Shown here: positions 48,267 to 57,425 of the stretch, piece after piece | How the letters are laid out: the number at the start of each line of letters is the position of its first letter | How positions within the stretch are numbered: position 1 is the first letter of the stretch | Source: Pusillimonas sp. TS35 | GTDB taxonomy: Bacteria; Pseudomonadota; Gammaproteobacteria; Burkholderiales; Burkholderiaceae_B | Reading direction: 5' to 3' | DNA: 64,000 nt | NCBI RefSeq assembly: GCF_009857885.1 | Contig: NZ_WWER01000004.1 | Span: forward strand, 248,001 to 312,000 | Made by a program: the position numbers and the translations under genes | The notes under the pieces: model-generated | Database searches by the model: none | Seen by the model: only the letters and a program-made list of their open reading frames with translations | Told to the model about the DNA's origin: nothing

Positions 48267-49211
48267 ATGAATAACGCAATTGATGTGGTCACCTTCGGCG
48301 AAGCGATGATGCTGCTGGTGGCGGACCGGCCCGGCCCAATCGAAGATGCACAGATGTTCCACAAGCGCACGGCGGGCGCAGAAACCAATGTGGCCATCGG
48401 CCTGTCCCGTCTGGGCTTGCGCGTGGGGTGGGCCAGCCGGTTGGGTAATGATTCCATGGCTCGCTATTTGTTGACCGCCATGCGTGGTGAAGGCATAGAC
48501 TGCACGCACGTCGTCTGCGACGCGTCGCAGCGCACGGGTTTCCTGTTCAAAGGGCGCGTTATCGATGGCAGCGACCCTCCGATTGAATATCACCGCAAAG
48601 GTTCGGCCGCCAGCACCATGCAGCCTGGTGATATCGATGCGGGCTGGCTGTGCGCGGCCCGCCATTTGCATGCCACAGGTGTTTTTGCCGCCGTGGCGCC
48701 CAATTGTTATGAAACCTCTCGCCGCAGCATGGCGCTAATGCGCGAAGCTGGCAAAACCATTTCGTTCGATCCTAATCTGCGCCCTACGCTCTGGGCTTCC
48801 GAAGCGGCGATGCGGGCGGGCATCAATGCCCTGGCAGGCATGGCCGATTGGATATTTCCGGGTCTTGCAGAAGGCCGGCTGCTTACTGGGCTCGATACAC
48901 CAGAGGACATCGCACGCTTCTACAGAGCGCAGGGCTCGAGCTTGGTTGTCATCAAGCTGGGCGCCGAAGGTGCGTACTATGACAATGGTGATGAGCAGGG
49001 CTACGTACCTGGCGTTCCCGTCGAGCACGTCGTCGATACCGTGGGCGCGGGCGACGGCTTTGCCGCCGGCGTCATCAGCGCGCTGCTCGAGGGCCAGCCG
49101 TTGCGCAGGGCCGTTGCGCGTGGTGCGTGGATAGGTGCGCGTGCGGTCCAGGTGCTTGGCGATACCGAAGGCCTGCCTACGCGCCAGGAGCTCGACGCGG
49201 CCGGCTGGTAA
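48267..49211 (+). CDS. PfkB-family sugar-acid kinase (KdgK/KguK-like)
   Basis: A 314-aa ribokinase-fold kinase. The start VVTFGEAMMLLVAD and the GAETNVAIGLSRLGL segment are typical of 2-keto-3-deoxygluconate and 2-ketogluconate kinases; the anion hole and catalytic base lie in DTVGAGDGFAAGV. In the known kgu pathway KguK phosphorylates 2-ketogluconate, which KguD then reduces to 6-phosphogluconate. The reductase-like gene follows 73 bp later. KDG as substrate is the main alternative, given eda nearby. Confidence 0.88.
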   Translation: MNNAIDVVTFGEAMMLLVADRPGPIEDAQMFHKRTAGAETNVAIGLSRLGLRVGWASRLGNDSMARYLLTAMRGEGIDCTHVVCDASQRTGFLFKGRVIDGSDPPIEYHRKGSAASTMQPGDIDAGWLCAARHLHATGVFAAVAPNCYETSRRSMALMREAGKTISFDPNLRPTLWASEAAMRAGINALAGMADWIFPGLAEGRLLTGLDTPEDIARFYRAQGSSLVVIKLGAEGAYYDNGDEQGYVPGVPVEHVVDTVGAGDGFAAGVISALLEGQPLRRAVARGAWIGARAVQVLGDTEGLPTRQELDAAGW

Positions 49212-49284
49212 ACGGCACGCCGGTCCGACACAATCCCACGCCGGTGGCTGTGCCGCCCGCCGGCCTTTCTTGAAAAGGTTTGCC

Positions 49285-50253
49285 ATGGAACGCAAGCAGG
49301 TATTGGTGTACAGGGCATTGCCGCCAGCGCAGCTCGCACGCTTACAGGCTGTCGCTGACGTCATCCAGGCGGATCCTCGCGATCCTGCGCAGCTTGGCGC
49401 GTTTCACGATGCGCTGGCGACCGCGGACGGCCTGATCGGTTCAAGCTACCGGATCGACGACATACTGCTTGATCGCGCGCCAAAGCTGAAAGCCATCTCC
49501 ACGATATCGGTCGGTGTCGACCAGTTCCCGCTCGAATCGCTCGCCCGACGCGGCATCACCTTGTGCCATACCCCGGGCGTGCTCACCGAAACTGTGGCCG
49601 ACCTGCTGTTTGCAATGATACTGGGCACCAGCCGGCGTATCGTCGAACTAGGCCGTTATGTGCAGCAGGGCCGCTGGAAGAAAAACCTCGGTGATGACAT
49701 GTTTGGCTGGGATGTCTATGGCAAGACGGTGGGTATCCTGGGATATGGGCGCATCGGTCAGGCGCTTGCGCGCCGCGCTGCGCTGGGCTTCGACATGCCC
49801 GTTCTCTATCATTCGCGTCGTCTGGTCGACAGCGGCCTGCCCGACGGCAGGGCGCGCGCGGCCGGCTTCGAAGAGGTTCTGCGCGAATCCGATTTTGTGG
49901 TCGTGCTGTTGCCGCTCACCGATCAGACACGCGGCCTGATCGGTGCGAAAGAGTTGGCGCTGATGAAGCCCGAGGCCATCCTGATCAATGGCGCCCGCGG
50001 CCCTATCGTGGACGAAGATGCATTGCTGGATGCGCTGGACCGCGACCGCTTGCGCGGCGCAGGCCTGGATGTGTTTAATGTTGAGCCTTTGCCGCTGGAT
50101 TCGCCGCTACGCGATCACCCCAAAGTGATGGCGCTGCCGCACGCCGGTTCGGCCACGCACGAAACGCGTGCCGCCATGGCACGCATGGCGGTCGACAACC
50201 TGCTGCTGGCGCTGGAAGGCAAACCGCCTCTGGCGGCTTATCCCTTGGCGTAA
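49285..50253 (+). CDS. D-2-hydroxyacid dehydrogenase, 2-ketogluconate reductase-like
   Basis: A 322-aa NAD(P) enzyme. AAAAGG lies just upstream of ATG 49285. The nucleotide motif is LGYGRIGQALARRA; catalytic residues lie in NGARGPIVDED (Arg), the AGLDVFNVEPLP stretch (Glu) and LPHAGSATHETR (His). It resembles the GhrB/TkrA/KguD group, which reduces 2-keto sugar acids or their phosphates. As last gene of the PtxS-type operon it likely converts 2-keto-6-phosphogluconate to 6-phosphogluconate. It overlaps the convergent glycosyltransferase gene by 16 bp. Confidence 0.9.
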   Translation: MERKQVLVYRALPPAQLARLQAVADVIQADPRDPAQLGAFHDALATADGLIGSSYRIDDILLDRAPKLKAISTISVGVDQFPLESLARRGITLCHTPGVLTETVADLLFAMILGTSRRIVELGRYVQQGRWKKNLGDDMFGWDVYGKTVGILGYGRIGQALARRAALGFDMPVLYHSRRLVDSGLPDGRARAAGFEEVLRESDFVVVLLPLTDQTRGLIGAKELALMKPEAILINGARGPIVDEDALLDALDRDRLRGAGLDVFNVEPLPLDSPLRDHPKVMALPHAGSATHETRAAMARMAVDNLLLALEGKPPLAAYPLA

Positions 50254-51431
50254 CTCTGCCGCGCAGGCTGCGTCTCGTTGACCACCTCGTGATAGAGCGC
50301 CGCGTAGCGCGCGGCTGCCTGCGGCCAACTCATGTGACCCGCCAGGGCCAGGCCGGCCTTGGCCAGTTGCGTGTATAGGGTAGGGTCGGACAATAGCCTG
50401 TCGATCGCCGCGGCAATGTCTGCGGCATTGTCGGGGTCGTCCAAGACCAGCGCATCCTCGCCGTCTTGTATGAATTCCGCAAAGCCGCAATAGCGCTTGC
50501 CGCTCAAGATCACCGGCAGGCCATACGACATGGCTTCCAGCGGCACCATGCCGAAGGCATCCCCCGTAGTGGGAAACACGCAGAGATCCGCAGCCGCATA
50601 GAATGGCGCCACATCGCGCTGCGCGGGCCACACATGTACCCGATTGCCCATGCCGGCCTGTTCGGCCAGCGCACGGATGCGCGGCGCTACCTGCGGCTCG
50701 CCGCCAACCACGATCACACCCAGACTCGTAGTGGCCAAGGGCAGGGCGCGCAGCAGCGCGCCAAACCCCTTGCGCATGGGGTCATTGGCAATCAGGATGG
50801 CCAGCGGGCCATCGGCTGGCAAGTTCAACTGTTCGCGCGCCAACCGGCGCGCATCGTCGCGGGCACAAAGCACCGGCAACCGTACAGCGGGCGGGATGAT
50901 CTCGGGGGGCGTGGCATGCGGGTACGCCGTTTTGATTTGCGCCGCGATCAGCGGTGACACGGCCACCAGCCGATGGCCGGGTCGGTGCCGATAGCGGCCG
51001 GCTTCCATGGCCAGGTAAGCGAGCCACCTTGGGCTGGTCCATGTGCCCAGCCATCGGCGCCACCCGCACCGATGGTGAAGGCGCGCATACCGCACGGGCA
51101 TTACATGCACGCCATGCACATTGCCCAGCCAGCTATTTTCATGCGTATGCACCACATCAAAGTTGCGCGTAAGACGCCAGCATTTGAGTGTAAAGTGCAG
51201 CAAATTGAGCCATCGCGGCAGGCCTTGGATACGAGGCGCAACGGTGTGCGGCAGGTTCAGTGCGCTGGCCCATTGCTGGCAAAATACATGCACATCATGC
51301 GTGGTGGCAAGCTCGGTGAGCAGGTTTTCCGCATAGGCCTCGGCGCCGCCAAACCGGCTGCCAAAATTGCGGCTAATGAACGCAACCCTTGGCCGTTCAA
51401 CGTGTGTGGCCGGCGCCCCGTTTATCTTCAT
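50238..51431 (-). CDS. Glycosyltransferase family 4 protein
   Basis: A 397-aa GT-B fold transferase. The acceptor domain opens RPRVAFISRNFGSRFGGAEAYAENLLTEL, and the nucleotide-sugar domain has ILIANDPMRKG and the acidic motif FGMVPLEAMSYGLPVI, in which the Glu contacts the donor. It probably adds a sugar to lipopolysaccharide core or another surface glycan on the cytoplasmic side. The gene overlaps the deacetylase gene by 35 bp, and together with eda they form a leftward operon. Confidence 0.92.
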   Translation of the reverse strand: MKINGAPATHVERPRVAFISRNFGSRFGGAEAYAENLLTELATTHDVHVFCQQWASALNLPHTVAPRIQGLPRWLNLLHFTLKCWRLTRNFDVVHTHENSWLGNVHGVHVMPVRYARLHHRCGWRRWLGTWTSPRWLAYLAMEAGRYRHRPGHRLVAVSPLIAAQIKTAYPHATPPEIIPPAVRLPVLCARDDARRLAREQLNLPADGPLAILIANDPMRKGFGALLRALPLATTSLGVIVVGGEPQVAPRIRALAEQAGMGNRVHVWPAQRDVAPFYAAADLCVFPTTGDAFGMVPLEAMSYGLPVILSGKRYCGFAEFIQDGEDALVLDDPDNAADIAAAIDRLLSDPTLYTQLAKAGLALAGHMSWPQAAARYAALYHEVVNETQPARQSYAKG

Positions 51432-52149
51432 AGTTTGTTGTCAGTTTTTGTAGGAGCAGTAGGAAGCTGGTGGTGCGCAGCACGGGCACTCGAGGCAGCT
51501 CGAACAGGCTGGCACCTGGCTGTGCCCGGCCACGATCGGTGGTGGTAGCGCTGGTGTATCCGGCTTTGCGTACCAGATGCACATGGTTTGCGTCGTAATG
51601 GCCGTAGGGGTAGCAAAATGCTTCGCAGGGGGCGCCGGACAACGCCGCTAGCATGGTGCGGGATCGGCTGAGCTGCGTCACGGCTTCGTCGGGCGGAAGC
51701 GCGGGCAGATCGACGTGGTCAATTGTGTGTGAGCCCGCCTCATTGCCCGCCGCCACCCAGTCTCGCAGTTCCTGGGCGTCCATGAGCGGGGCGCTTGGTA
51801 CGCCTTCCGAGGCGTCCCAGAAGTTGTGGCCCCCAAGATGCCCCGCCACGAAATAGTTGGTGGCCGTAAAGCCGAGTGATTGCAGCACCGGCAAGGCATG
51901 ACGATGCACATTGCGAAAGCCATCGTCGAACGTCAGGCCAAACACCTTGCCTGTGCGCTCGCCCGCCAGGTAGGGGGCGAGATCGCGCATGGAGAGCCCA
52001 CGGTAGCCCAGTGCCTTGAGCCAGCGCATATGACGTGCGAAAGTACCCGGCGCGACCGACAGGCTGCGATACGGGGTGCCGCGCGGAGACGGCCGCGCGA
52101 TCTGGTGATACATCAGTATGGGGATAGGCCGTGGGCTGCTGACGGGCAT
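51397..52149 (-). CDS. Polysaccharide deacetylase (NodB/CE4 family)
   Basis: A 250-aa carbohydrate esterase 4 protein. The motifs are TFDDGF (catalytic Asp and metal-binding Asp), HTIDH (metal histidines) and a later FCYPYGHYD. No signal peptide is evident, so a cytoplasmic role on a glycan precursor is likely. It begins 15 bp after the eda stop and overlaps the glycosyltransferase gene, suggesting paired action on one surface glycan. Confidence 0.9.
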   Translation of the reverse strand: MPVSSPRPIPILMYHQIARPSPRGTPYRSLSVAPGTFARHMRWLKALGYRGLSMRDLAPYLAGERTGKVFGLTFDDGFRNVHRHALPVLQSLGFTATNYFVAGHLGGHNFWDASEGVPSAPLMDAQELRDWVAAGNEAGSHTIDHVDLPALPPDEAVTQLSRSRTMLAALSGAPCEAFCYPYGHYDANHVHLVRKAGYTSATTTDRGRAQPGASLFELPRVPVLRTTSFLLLLQKLTTNYEDKRGAGHTR

Positions 52150-52164
52150 GTACAGGTTGGGTGC

Positions 52165-52794
52165 TTATTGACGGGCCGATAGGGCGCAGGCCTGCCTGGC
52201 CAGGGCGGTGATGGTATCCCATTGGCGCCCGGTGACCGCGCTGTCGGGGATGATCCACGATCCGCCCACGCATTTCACATTGGGTAGCGCCATGTACTGG
52301 GCCGCGTTGACGGCGTTGATCCCGCCGGTGGGGCAGAAAGAAAGCTCGGGCAGGGGGCCATACAGTGCCTTGAGCAGGCCAATGCCGCCCACCGCCTCGG
52401 CAGGAAACAGCTTGAGTTCGGTAAAGCCGTGTTCAGCTGCGTACATGGCCTCGGAGGGTGTGGCCACCCCCGGCAGGAAGGGGATGTCGACCTGCGCAGC
52501 GGCGCGAGCGAGCTCGGGTGTCAGGCCAGGGCTGACACCGAACTTGGCGCCGGCACGCAGCGCGTCATCAAGCTGGCCCGGGCTGCGCACTGTGCCGACG
52601 CCCACCAGCGCATCAGGCACCGCATCGGCGATCATGCGGATGGCGTCCAACGCCGCATCCGAGCGCAGCGTAATTTCGAGACTGCGTATGCCGCCGGCCA
52701 CCAGCGCGCGTGCGAGGTCGACGGCAGAGTCGATCTCTTTGATGACGATGACTGGCATGACAGGGCTGTGCTGAAGCAATTCAAGGGCATTCAT
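52165..52794 (-). CDS. eda: KDPG/KHG aldolase
   Basis: A 209-aa class I aldolase that splits 2-keto-3-deoxy-6-phosphogluconate into pyruvate and glyceraldehyde-3-phosphate. ATG 52794 ([15 protein letters not shown]) is used; an upstream frame to 52929 is not conserved. The active-site Glu is in SLEITLRS and the Schiff-base Lys in [18 protein letters not shown] binds phosphate. It complements the sugar-acid genes 2-10 kb away. edd is not in the window. Confidence 0.94.
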   Translation of the reverse strand: MNALELLQHSPVMPVIVIKEIDSAVDLARALVAGGIRSLEITLRSDAALDAIRMIADAVPDALVGVGTVRSPGQLDDALRAGAKFGVSPGLTPELARAAAQVDIPFLPGVATPSEAMYAAEHGFTELKLFPAEAVGGIGLLKALYGPLPELSFCPTGGINAVNAAQYMALPNVKCVGGSWIIPDSAVTGRQWDTITALARQACALSARQ

Positions 52795-53053
52795 GGTGCG
52801 GGCAATCCAAAAAGGCGGCGCTGGCGCGGTTGATTTGCGGGCCAGCCCGGGGGCAATAGTTGTGGAGAATTGTTCCCGGGCGTGCACTGTTCTATATTGT
52901 AAGCAGTAAACGTTCGCCGGGCGCGGCACGGGGCCGTGGAAAGGCCACTCGGAAACACGGTACGGCCTCGGTGGATATGGGCGCAGTGACGACGGATGCC
53001 GGCCGCGCAGCGCTCATCCGCGCGATCTTCGGCCCGTCGTTTCTGCGCTTTAT

Positions 53054-53974
53054 TCAGGGCAGATGCCGCAGTGTTCCCGATTTGCCCATGAGCAGCGGCG
53101 CGTTCAGCTGGACGGCACGCTTCAGGTAATCCCACAACGCCATCACGCGGGCACTCTGGCGCAAATCCTCATGGCAATACATCCAGAAGCTGCGCGACAC
53201 ATCGATATCGTCGGGCAACACCACCCGCAGCCTGTCGTCTTGTTCTGCCATAAAGCAGGGTAGGATGGCCAGCGACTGGCCCTGAAGCACCGCATGGTAC
53301 TGGGCGATCACGCTGGTGCTGCGAAAGGTGACGTGTGAATCGGGAATGATGTCGTCCAGATAGCGCAGCCGGTCGCTGAACATGAGTTCTTCCACATAGC
53401 CGATGAAAGCGTGATGCGCCAGATCGGCCTTGTTGCGTATTGGTGCCGATGCCGCCAGGTAATCCGCGCGACCATATAGCTTGAGGGCGTAATCGTGCAG
53501 TTTGGTGCATAAGTATGGGCCGCGTTGCGGGCGTTCGAGCGCAATGGCAATGTCCGCTTCGCGCTTGGACAGGCTGATGAAACGGGGCACCGGCAGGATA
53601 TCGAGCGTAATGGCGGGGTAGCGCTGCTGGAACGCGATCATCAATGGCGACAGCACATAACTGCCGAAGCCTTCGGTCGAACCAACGCGCAAATGGCCCG
53701 ACAAGGTTTCGGACTGCCCCGAAATCGCCTCGCGCGCGCTGAACAGCGTGCCTTCAATCTGCTCCGCATAGGCGAATAGACGAGAACCGTCTTCGGTGAG
53801 GGTAAAGCCCGTGACCTTGGACTTGCTGAAGAGGACGGTGTCCAACTCGCGTTCCAGTGCCTGGATGCGCCGCGACACCGTGGTGTGCCGAACGCCCAGC
53901 CGAGTGGCAGCCGCGCTGACGCGCTGCGTGCGCGCGACCTCAAGAAAGTAACGTAGTCCGTCCCAGTCCAGCAT
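53054..53974 (-). CDS. LysR-family transcriptional regulator
   Basis: A 306-aa regulator from ATG 53974 (MLDWDGLRYFLEVAR); an earlier in-frame start at 54004 adds ten non-conserved residues. The HTH covers about residues 16-36 (VSAAATRLGVRHTTVSRRIQ), followed by the two-lobed effector domain. The phrase LDWDGLRYF is typical of the group related to mmsA-type regulators. It is divergent from the binding protein and mmsA genes, with a 139-bp AT-rich gap, so it probably controls them. Confidence 0.9.
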   Translation of the reverse strand: MLDWDGLRYFLEVARTQRVSAAATRLGVRHTTVSRRIQALERELDTVLFSKSKVTGFTLTEDGSRLFAYAEQIEGTLFSAREAISGQSETLSGHLRVGSTEGFGSYVLSPLMIAFQQRYPAITLDILPVPRFISLSKREADIAIALERPQRGPYLCTKLHDYALKLYGRADYLAASAPIRNKADLAHHAFIGYVEELMFSDRLRYLDDIIPDSHVTFRSTSVIAQYHAVLQGQSLAILPCFMAEQDDRLRVVLPDDIDVSRSFWMYCHEDLRQSARVMALWDYLKRAVQLNAPLLMGKSGTLRHLP

Positions 53975-54113
53975 GATGTGCAAAAGTTGGCATTGAATGT
54001 GCAAATATTTTGGTAGAAATATGTTTTTTACACAACTACACTGGGTCGGCAGGGCGATGCTTTAGATGTTGTAGGTGGTTTTATACAGAACGAGAACTAC
54101 ATCGGAGACACCC

Positions 54114-55328
54114 ATGAAAAAAACCTTCACGTTGTCACTGCTCGCTGGCCTGTTGTCTACGGGCCTGGCGGCGCACGCGGCAGACAAGCCGCCGGTCAAA
54201 ATCGGCATTCTCACCGATATGTCCGGTACCTACGCCGCCATGGGAGGGCCTGGGTCGGTGGCGGCGGCGCGCCTGGCCATTGAAGACTGCCTCAAGGCTG
54301 ATTGCAAGGGCATGAAAATCGACCTTGTTTCGGCCGATAACCAAAACAAAGCCGACGTCGGCGCATCCAAGGCCCGCGAATGGTTCGATCGCGAAGGTGT
54401 CACCGCGGTGGCGGATCTCACCAACTCCGCTGTGGCGCTGGCAGTCCAGGGCATAGCCAAAGAAAAGGACAGGGTTGCGCTGTTTTCCGGTCCGGCCACA
54501 ACCGGCCTCACGAACGACAACTGCTCACCCGTAGGCTTTCACTGGATGTTCGACGTCTATTCACAGTCGGTAGGTGGGGTGAAAGCCATGTATGACAAGG
54601 GCGGCAAGTCCTGGTACTTCATTACCGTCGATTACGCCTTCGGCCATTCTCTCGAGAAAGGGGCCGCGGACATGGTCAAGAAGCTGGGCGGGACGGTAGT
54701 GGGCTCGGTGCGCCATCCGCTCAATGTGCCCGACTTTGCCTCTTACCTGCTGCAGGCACAGAGCTCCCGCGCCCAGGTTGTAGCCATGGCCAACAGCGGC
54801 GCAGATGTTGTCAATGCTATCAAGCAGGCACGCGAGTTCGGTATCGTTGCTGGCGGCCAGCGGCTTGCGTCGCTGCTGATTTTCTTGTCCGACCTGCGTG
54901 CGCTCGGTTTGCAGAACGCTCAGGGGCTGACGTACGTAGATGGCTTCTATTGGGATTTCGACGACAAAACTCGTGCATGGTCCGATCAATTTGCCAAGGC
55001 GTTCAATGGCCTAAAACCTACCATGACGCACGCGGGCGTGTATTCCAGCGTACTGCATTACCTGAAAGCGGTAGCCGCGTCGGGGTCGACGCAAGGCAGC
55101 GTCGTGGCGGAAAAAATGCGCGAGATCCCCATTGACGATCCGGTCATGCGCAATGCCTCGATCCGCCCAGACGGCCGCGTTATCCACGACATGTATCTAT
55201 ATGAAGTCAAGCGTCCCGAAGAGTCCAAGGGTGAATGGGACATCGCCAAACTCGTCGCCACCATCCCTGCTGCGGATGCTTTCCAGCCGCTCTCCGAATC
55301 CACGTGCCCGTTGGTCAAGAAGTCATGA
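54114..55328 (+). CDS. Branched-chain-type ABC substrate-binding protein, orphan
   Basis: A 404-aa LivK-type protein with GGAG seven bases upstream and a signal peptide ending SAAHA-like at about residue 22 (GLAAHAAD). The core reads VKIGILTDMSGTYAAMGG and TVDYAFGHSLEKGA. No permease or ATPase gene is nearby, so it must share another importer's membrane parts or act as a sensor. It precedes mmsA by 86 bp and faces a LysR gene, which suggests a ligand linked to valine- or short-chain-semialdehyde catabolism. Confidence 0.9.
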   Translation: MKKTFTLSLLAGLLSTGLAAHAADKPPVKIGILTDMSGTYAAMGGPGSVAAARLAIEDCLKADCKGMKIDLVSADNQNKADVGASKAREWFDREGVTAVADLTNSAVALAVQGIAKEKDRVALFSGPATTGLTNDNCSPVGFHWMFDVYSQSVGGVKAMYDKGGKSWYFITVDYAFGHSLEKGAADMVKKLGGTVVGSVRHPLNVPDFASYLLQAQSSRAQVVAMANSGADVVNAIKQAREFGIVAGGQRLASLLIFLSDLRALGLQNAQGLTYVDGFYWDFDDKTRAWSDQFAKAFNGLKPTMTHAGVYSSVLHYLKAVAASGSTQGSVVAEKMREIPIDDPVMRNASIRPDGRVIHDMYLYEVKRPEESKGEWDIAKLVATIPAADAFQPLSESTCPLVKKS

Positions 55329-55414
55329 CGCCAAGGCACGCGGTGTGGGGGCGGCGCCCCAATACCCGTTTTATTGCATAACCTGCATTACGTCAGGCCT
55401 ACCAGGAGACATCA

Positions 55415-56908
55415 ATGAGTGCAGTACCCCGTATCCCCTTGCTGATTGGCGGCAAGCTGGTGCAGTCCAAAACCACCGAATGGCGTGACGTCCTCAACCC
55501 GGCCACCCAGGAGGTTGTCGCCCAGGTGCCCTTTGCAACCAAGGAAGAGCTGGACATGGCCGTGGCCAATGCACGGGAAGCCTACCAGACCTGGCGCAAT
55601 ACCAGCCAGGCGACCCGTACCCGTGTGATGCTCAACCTGCAGAAGCTGGTGCGCGACAACGTCGGTGCGCTGGCCAAATCCATTTCCCTGGAGCACGGCA
55701 AAACCCTGCCCGATGCCGAGGGCGAAGTAGGGCGCGGCCTCGAAGTCATCGAGCATGCCTGCGCCATGGCTTCACTGCAGCTGGGCGAGTATGCCGAGAA
55801 TGCCGCCACAGGCATCGACGTCTACACCCTGATCCAGCCCCTGGGGGTGTGCGCCGGCATTACGGCGTTCAATTTCCCTATCATGCTGCCGTGCTTCATG
55901 TTCCCCATGGCCATTTCGGCAGGCAACACCTTTATCCTCAAGCCTTCTGAGCAAGATCCCAGCTCGTCGCTCATGTTGGCCCAGTTGGCGCTCGAAGCCG
56001 GCTTGCCGCCTGGCGTACTCAACGTTGTACATGGCGGCCCGGATATTGCAAACGCCATCTGTGAGCATCCCGACATCAAGGCTATTTCCTTCATTGGCTC
56101 CACGCATGTGGGCACGCAGATCTATCGCCGCGCCTCTGAGCACGGCAAGCGCTGCCAGGCCATGATGGGTGCCAAGAACCATTGCGTCATCTTGCCGGAT
56201 GCCGACCGCGAAGTGGCCCTCAATCAACTGGTGGGCGCGGCATTCGGCGCCGCCGGCCAGCGCTGTATGGCGATTTCCGTGGCTGTGATTGTTGGCGAGG
56301 CCAAAGAATGGCTGCCGGACTTCGTTGAGCGGGCCAAAAAGCTCAAGGTCAATATCGGTTCCGACCGCGAAGCCGACCTAGGTCCGCTGGTGTCGTCCGC
56401 TGCCCGCGCTCGCGTGGAGGGCCTCATCCAAAAGGGTCTGGACGAAGGCGCGGAGCTGCTGCTGGACGGCCGAAACATCCAGGTGAAAGGCTACGAAAAA
56501 GGCAATTTTGTCGGGCCGACCGTATTTAGTGGTGTCAAACCCGAGATGGCAATCTATCACCAAGAGGTATTCGGCCCTGTGCTGTGTGTGGTGTGTGTGG
56601 ATACGCTCGAAGAGGCGGTGGAATTTATCAACCAAAACCCCAACGGTAACGGCGTTTCCATCTTTACACAGGATGGCGGTGCTGCGCGTTACTTCCAGCA
56701 CAATATCGACGTGGGCCAGATCGGTATCAATATCCCCATTCCGGTACCGGTTGCCTGGTTCAGCTTTACCGGGTCCCGCGCGTCCAAGCTTGGCGATCTC
56801 GGCCCCAACGGTAAACAGGCAGTTATGTTCTGGACGCAAACCAAAACCGTCACTGCGCGTTGGTCCGCCCACGCGCAAGGGGTCAACACGACCATCTCAA
56901 TGAAGTAG
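55415..56908 (+). CDS. mmsA: CoA-acylating methylmalonate-semialdehyde dehydrogenase
   Basis: A 497-aa aldehyde dehydrogenase-fold enzyme converting (methyl)malonate semialdehyde, NAD and CoA to propionyl- or acetyl-CoA. The catalytic cysteine is C284 in GQRCMAIS; FNFPIMLPCFMFP and the SFIGST cofactor segment match MmsA rather than ordinary aldehyde dehydrogenases. AGGAG lies 8 bases before the ATG. mmsB and the rest of valine catabolism are absent here, so a semialdehyde from beta-alanine or inositol is also possible. Confidence 0.94.
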   Translation: MSAVPRIPLLIGGKLVQSKTTEWRDVLNPATQEVVAQVPFATKEELDMAVANAREAYQTWRNTSQATRTRVMLNLQKLVRDNVGALAKSISLEHGKTLPDAEGEVGRGLEVIEHACAMASLQLGEYAENAATGIDVYTLIQPLGVCAGITAFNFPIMLPCFMFPMAISAGNTFILKPSEQDPSSSLMLAQLALEAGLPPGVLNVVHGGPDIANAICEHPDIKAISFIGSTHVGTQIYRRASEHGKRCQAMMGAKNHCVILPDADREVALNQLVGAAFGAAGQRCMAISVAVIVGEAKEWLPDFVERAKKLKVNIGSDREADLGPLVSSAARARVEGLIQKGLDEGAELLLDGRNIQVKGYEKGNFVGPTVFSGVKPEMAIYHQEVFGPVLCVVCVDTLEEAVEFINQNPNGNGVSIFTQDGGAARYFQHNIDVGQIGINIPIPVPVAWFSFTGSRASKLGDLGPNGKQAVMFWTQTKTVTARWSAHAQGVNTTISMK

Positions 56909-57057
56909 CCGTATACAACCCGTCCGGTCTCCTTGAGGCGGCCGGACGGCCACGCGGCAGCCTTGATCTCTCTCTGCGGCCCCTCACACCCAACGGGTAC
57001 AACCAGCACGACAGCCTTCAGAGCCTCCAAGGCCCCCATAGCGCCCACGGCGCTCAA

Positions 57058-57219
57058 GTCTCCCTGGTCTCCCACGTCTCCCACGTCTCCCACGTCTCCT
57101 GCGTTTCCTACGTTTCCCACGTTTCCCACGTTTCCCACGTTTCCCACGTTTCCCACGTTTCCTACGTTTCCTACGTTTCCTACGTTTCCTACGTTTCCCA
57201 CGTCTCCTACGTTTTCTAC
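57058..57219. repeat. 9-bp tandem repeat, 18 copies (GTTTCCCAC type)
   Basis: Eighteen consecutive 9-bp units with consensus GTNTCCYAC: seven exact or near GTCTCCCAC-like units at the edges, and GTTTCCCAC and GTTTCCTAC blocks inside. Variation is limited to C/T changes and a few end-unit differences. The array lies in the 517-bp gap between mmsA and the cysB-like gene; I see no gene in the rest of that gap. As the unit is a multiple of three, frames stay open on both strands and produce artefact ORFs. No spacers occur, so this is not CRISPR. Confidence 0.95.
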
Positions 57220-57425
57220 CCGCCCCGCGGCCCTCATTGCTCTCACGGCTCCACTGGCCTCATGGTCGGAACAGGTTGCGCAGTCCAAATGCGGCGTGCC
57301 AACTAAACTAATAGCAAATAATTATATAAAACCATTTCTATATTCCATATAATGGCCTATCCCCTGGGCCACACAAACCATATATAAATGGGTAATAACG
57401 GGCCCTCTTTTACAGGCCTGTTTCC

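Noticed and set aside
57058-57219. CRISPR-like regular repeats
   Set aside because: Units are 9 bp, adjacent and without spacers, and there are no cas genes nearby.
56689-57288. A minus-strand frame with a GNV repeat block resembling a repetitive surface protein
   Set aside because: The repeat comes from the 9-bp minisatellite, whose length keeps every frame open. The rest overlaps the mmsA 3' end and has no recognisable domain.
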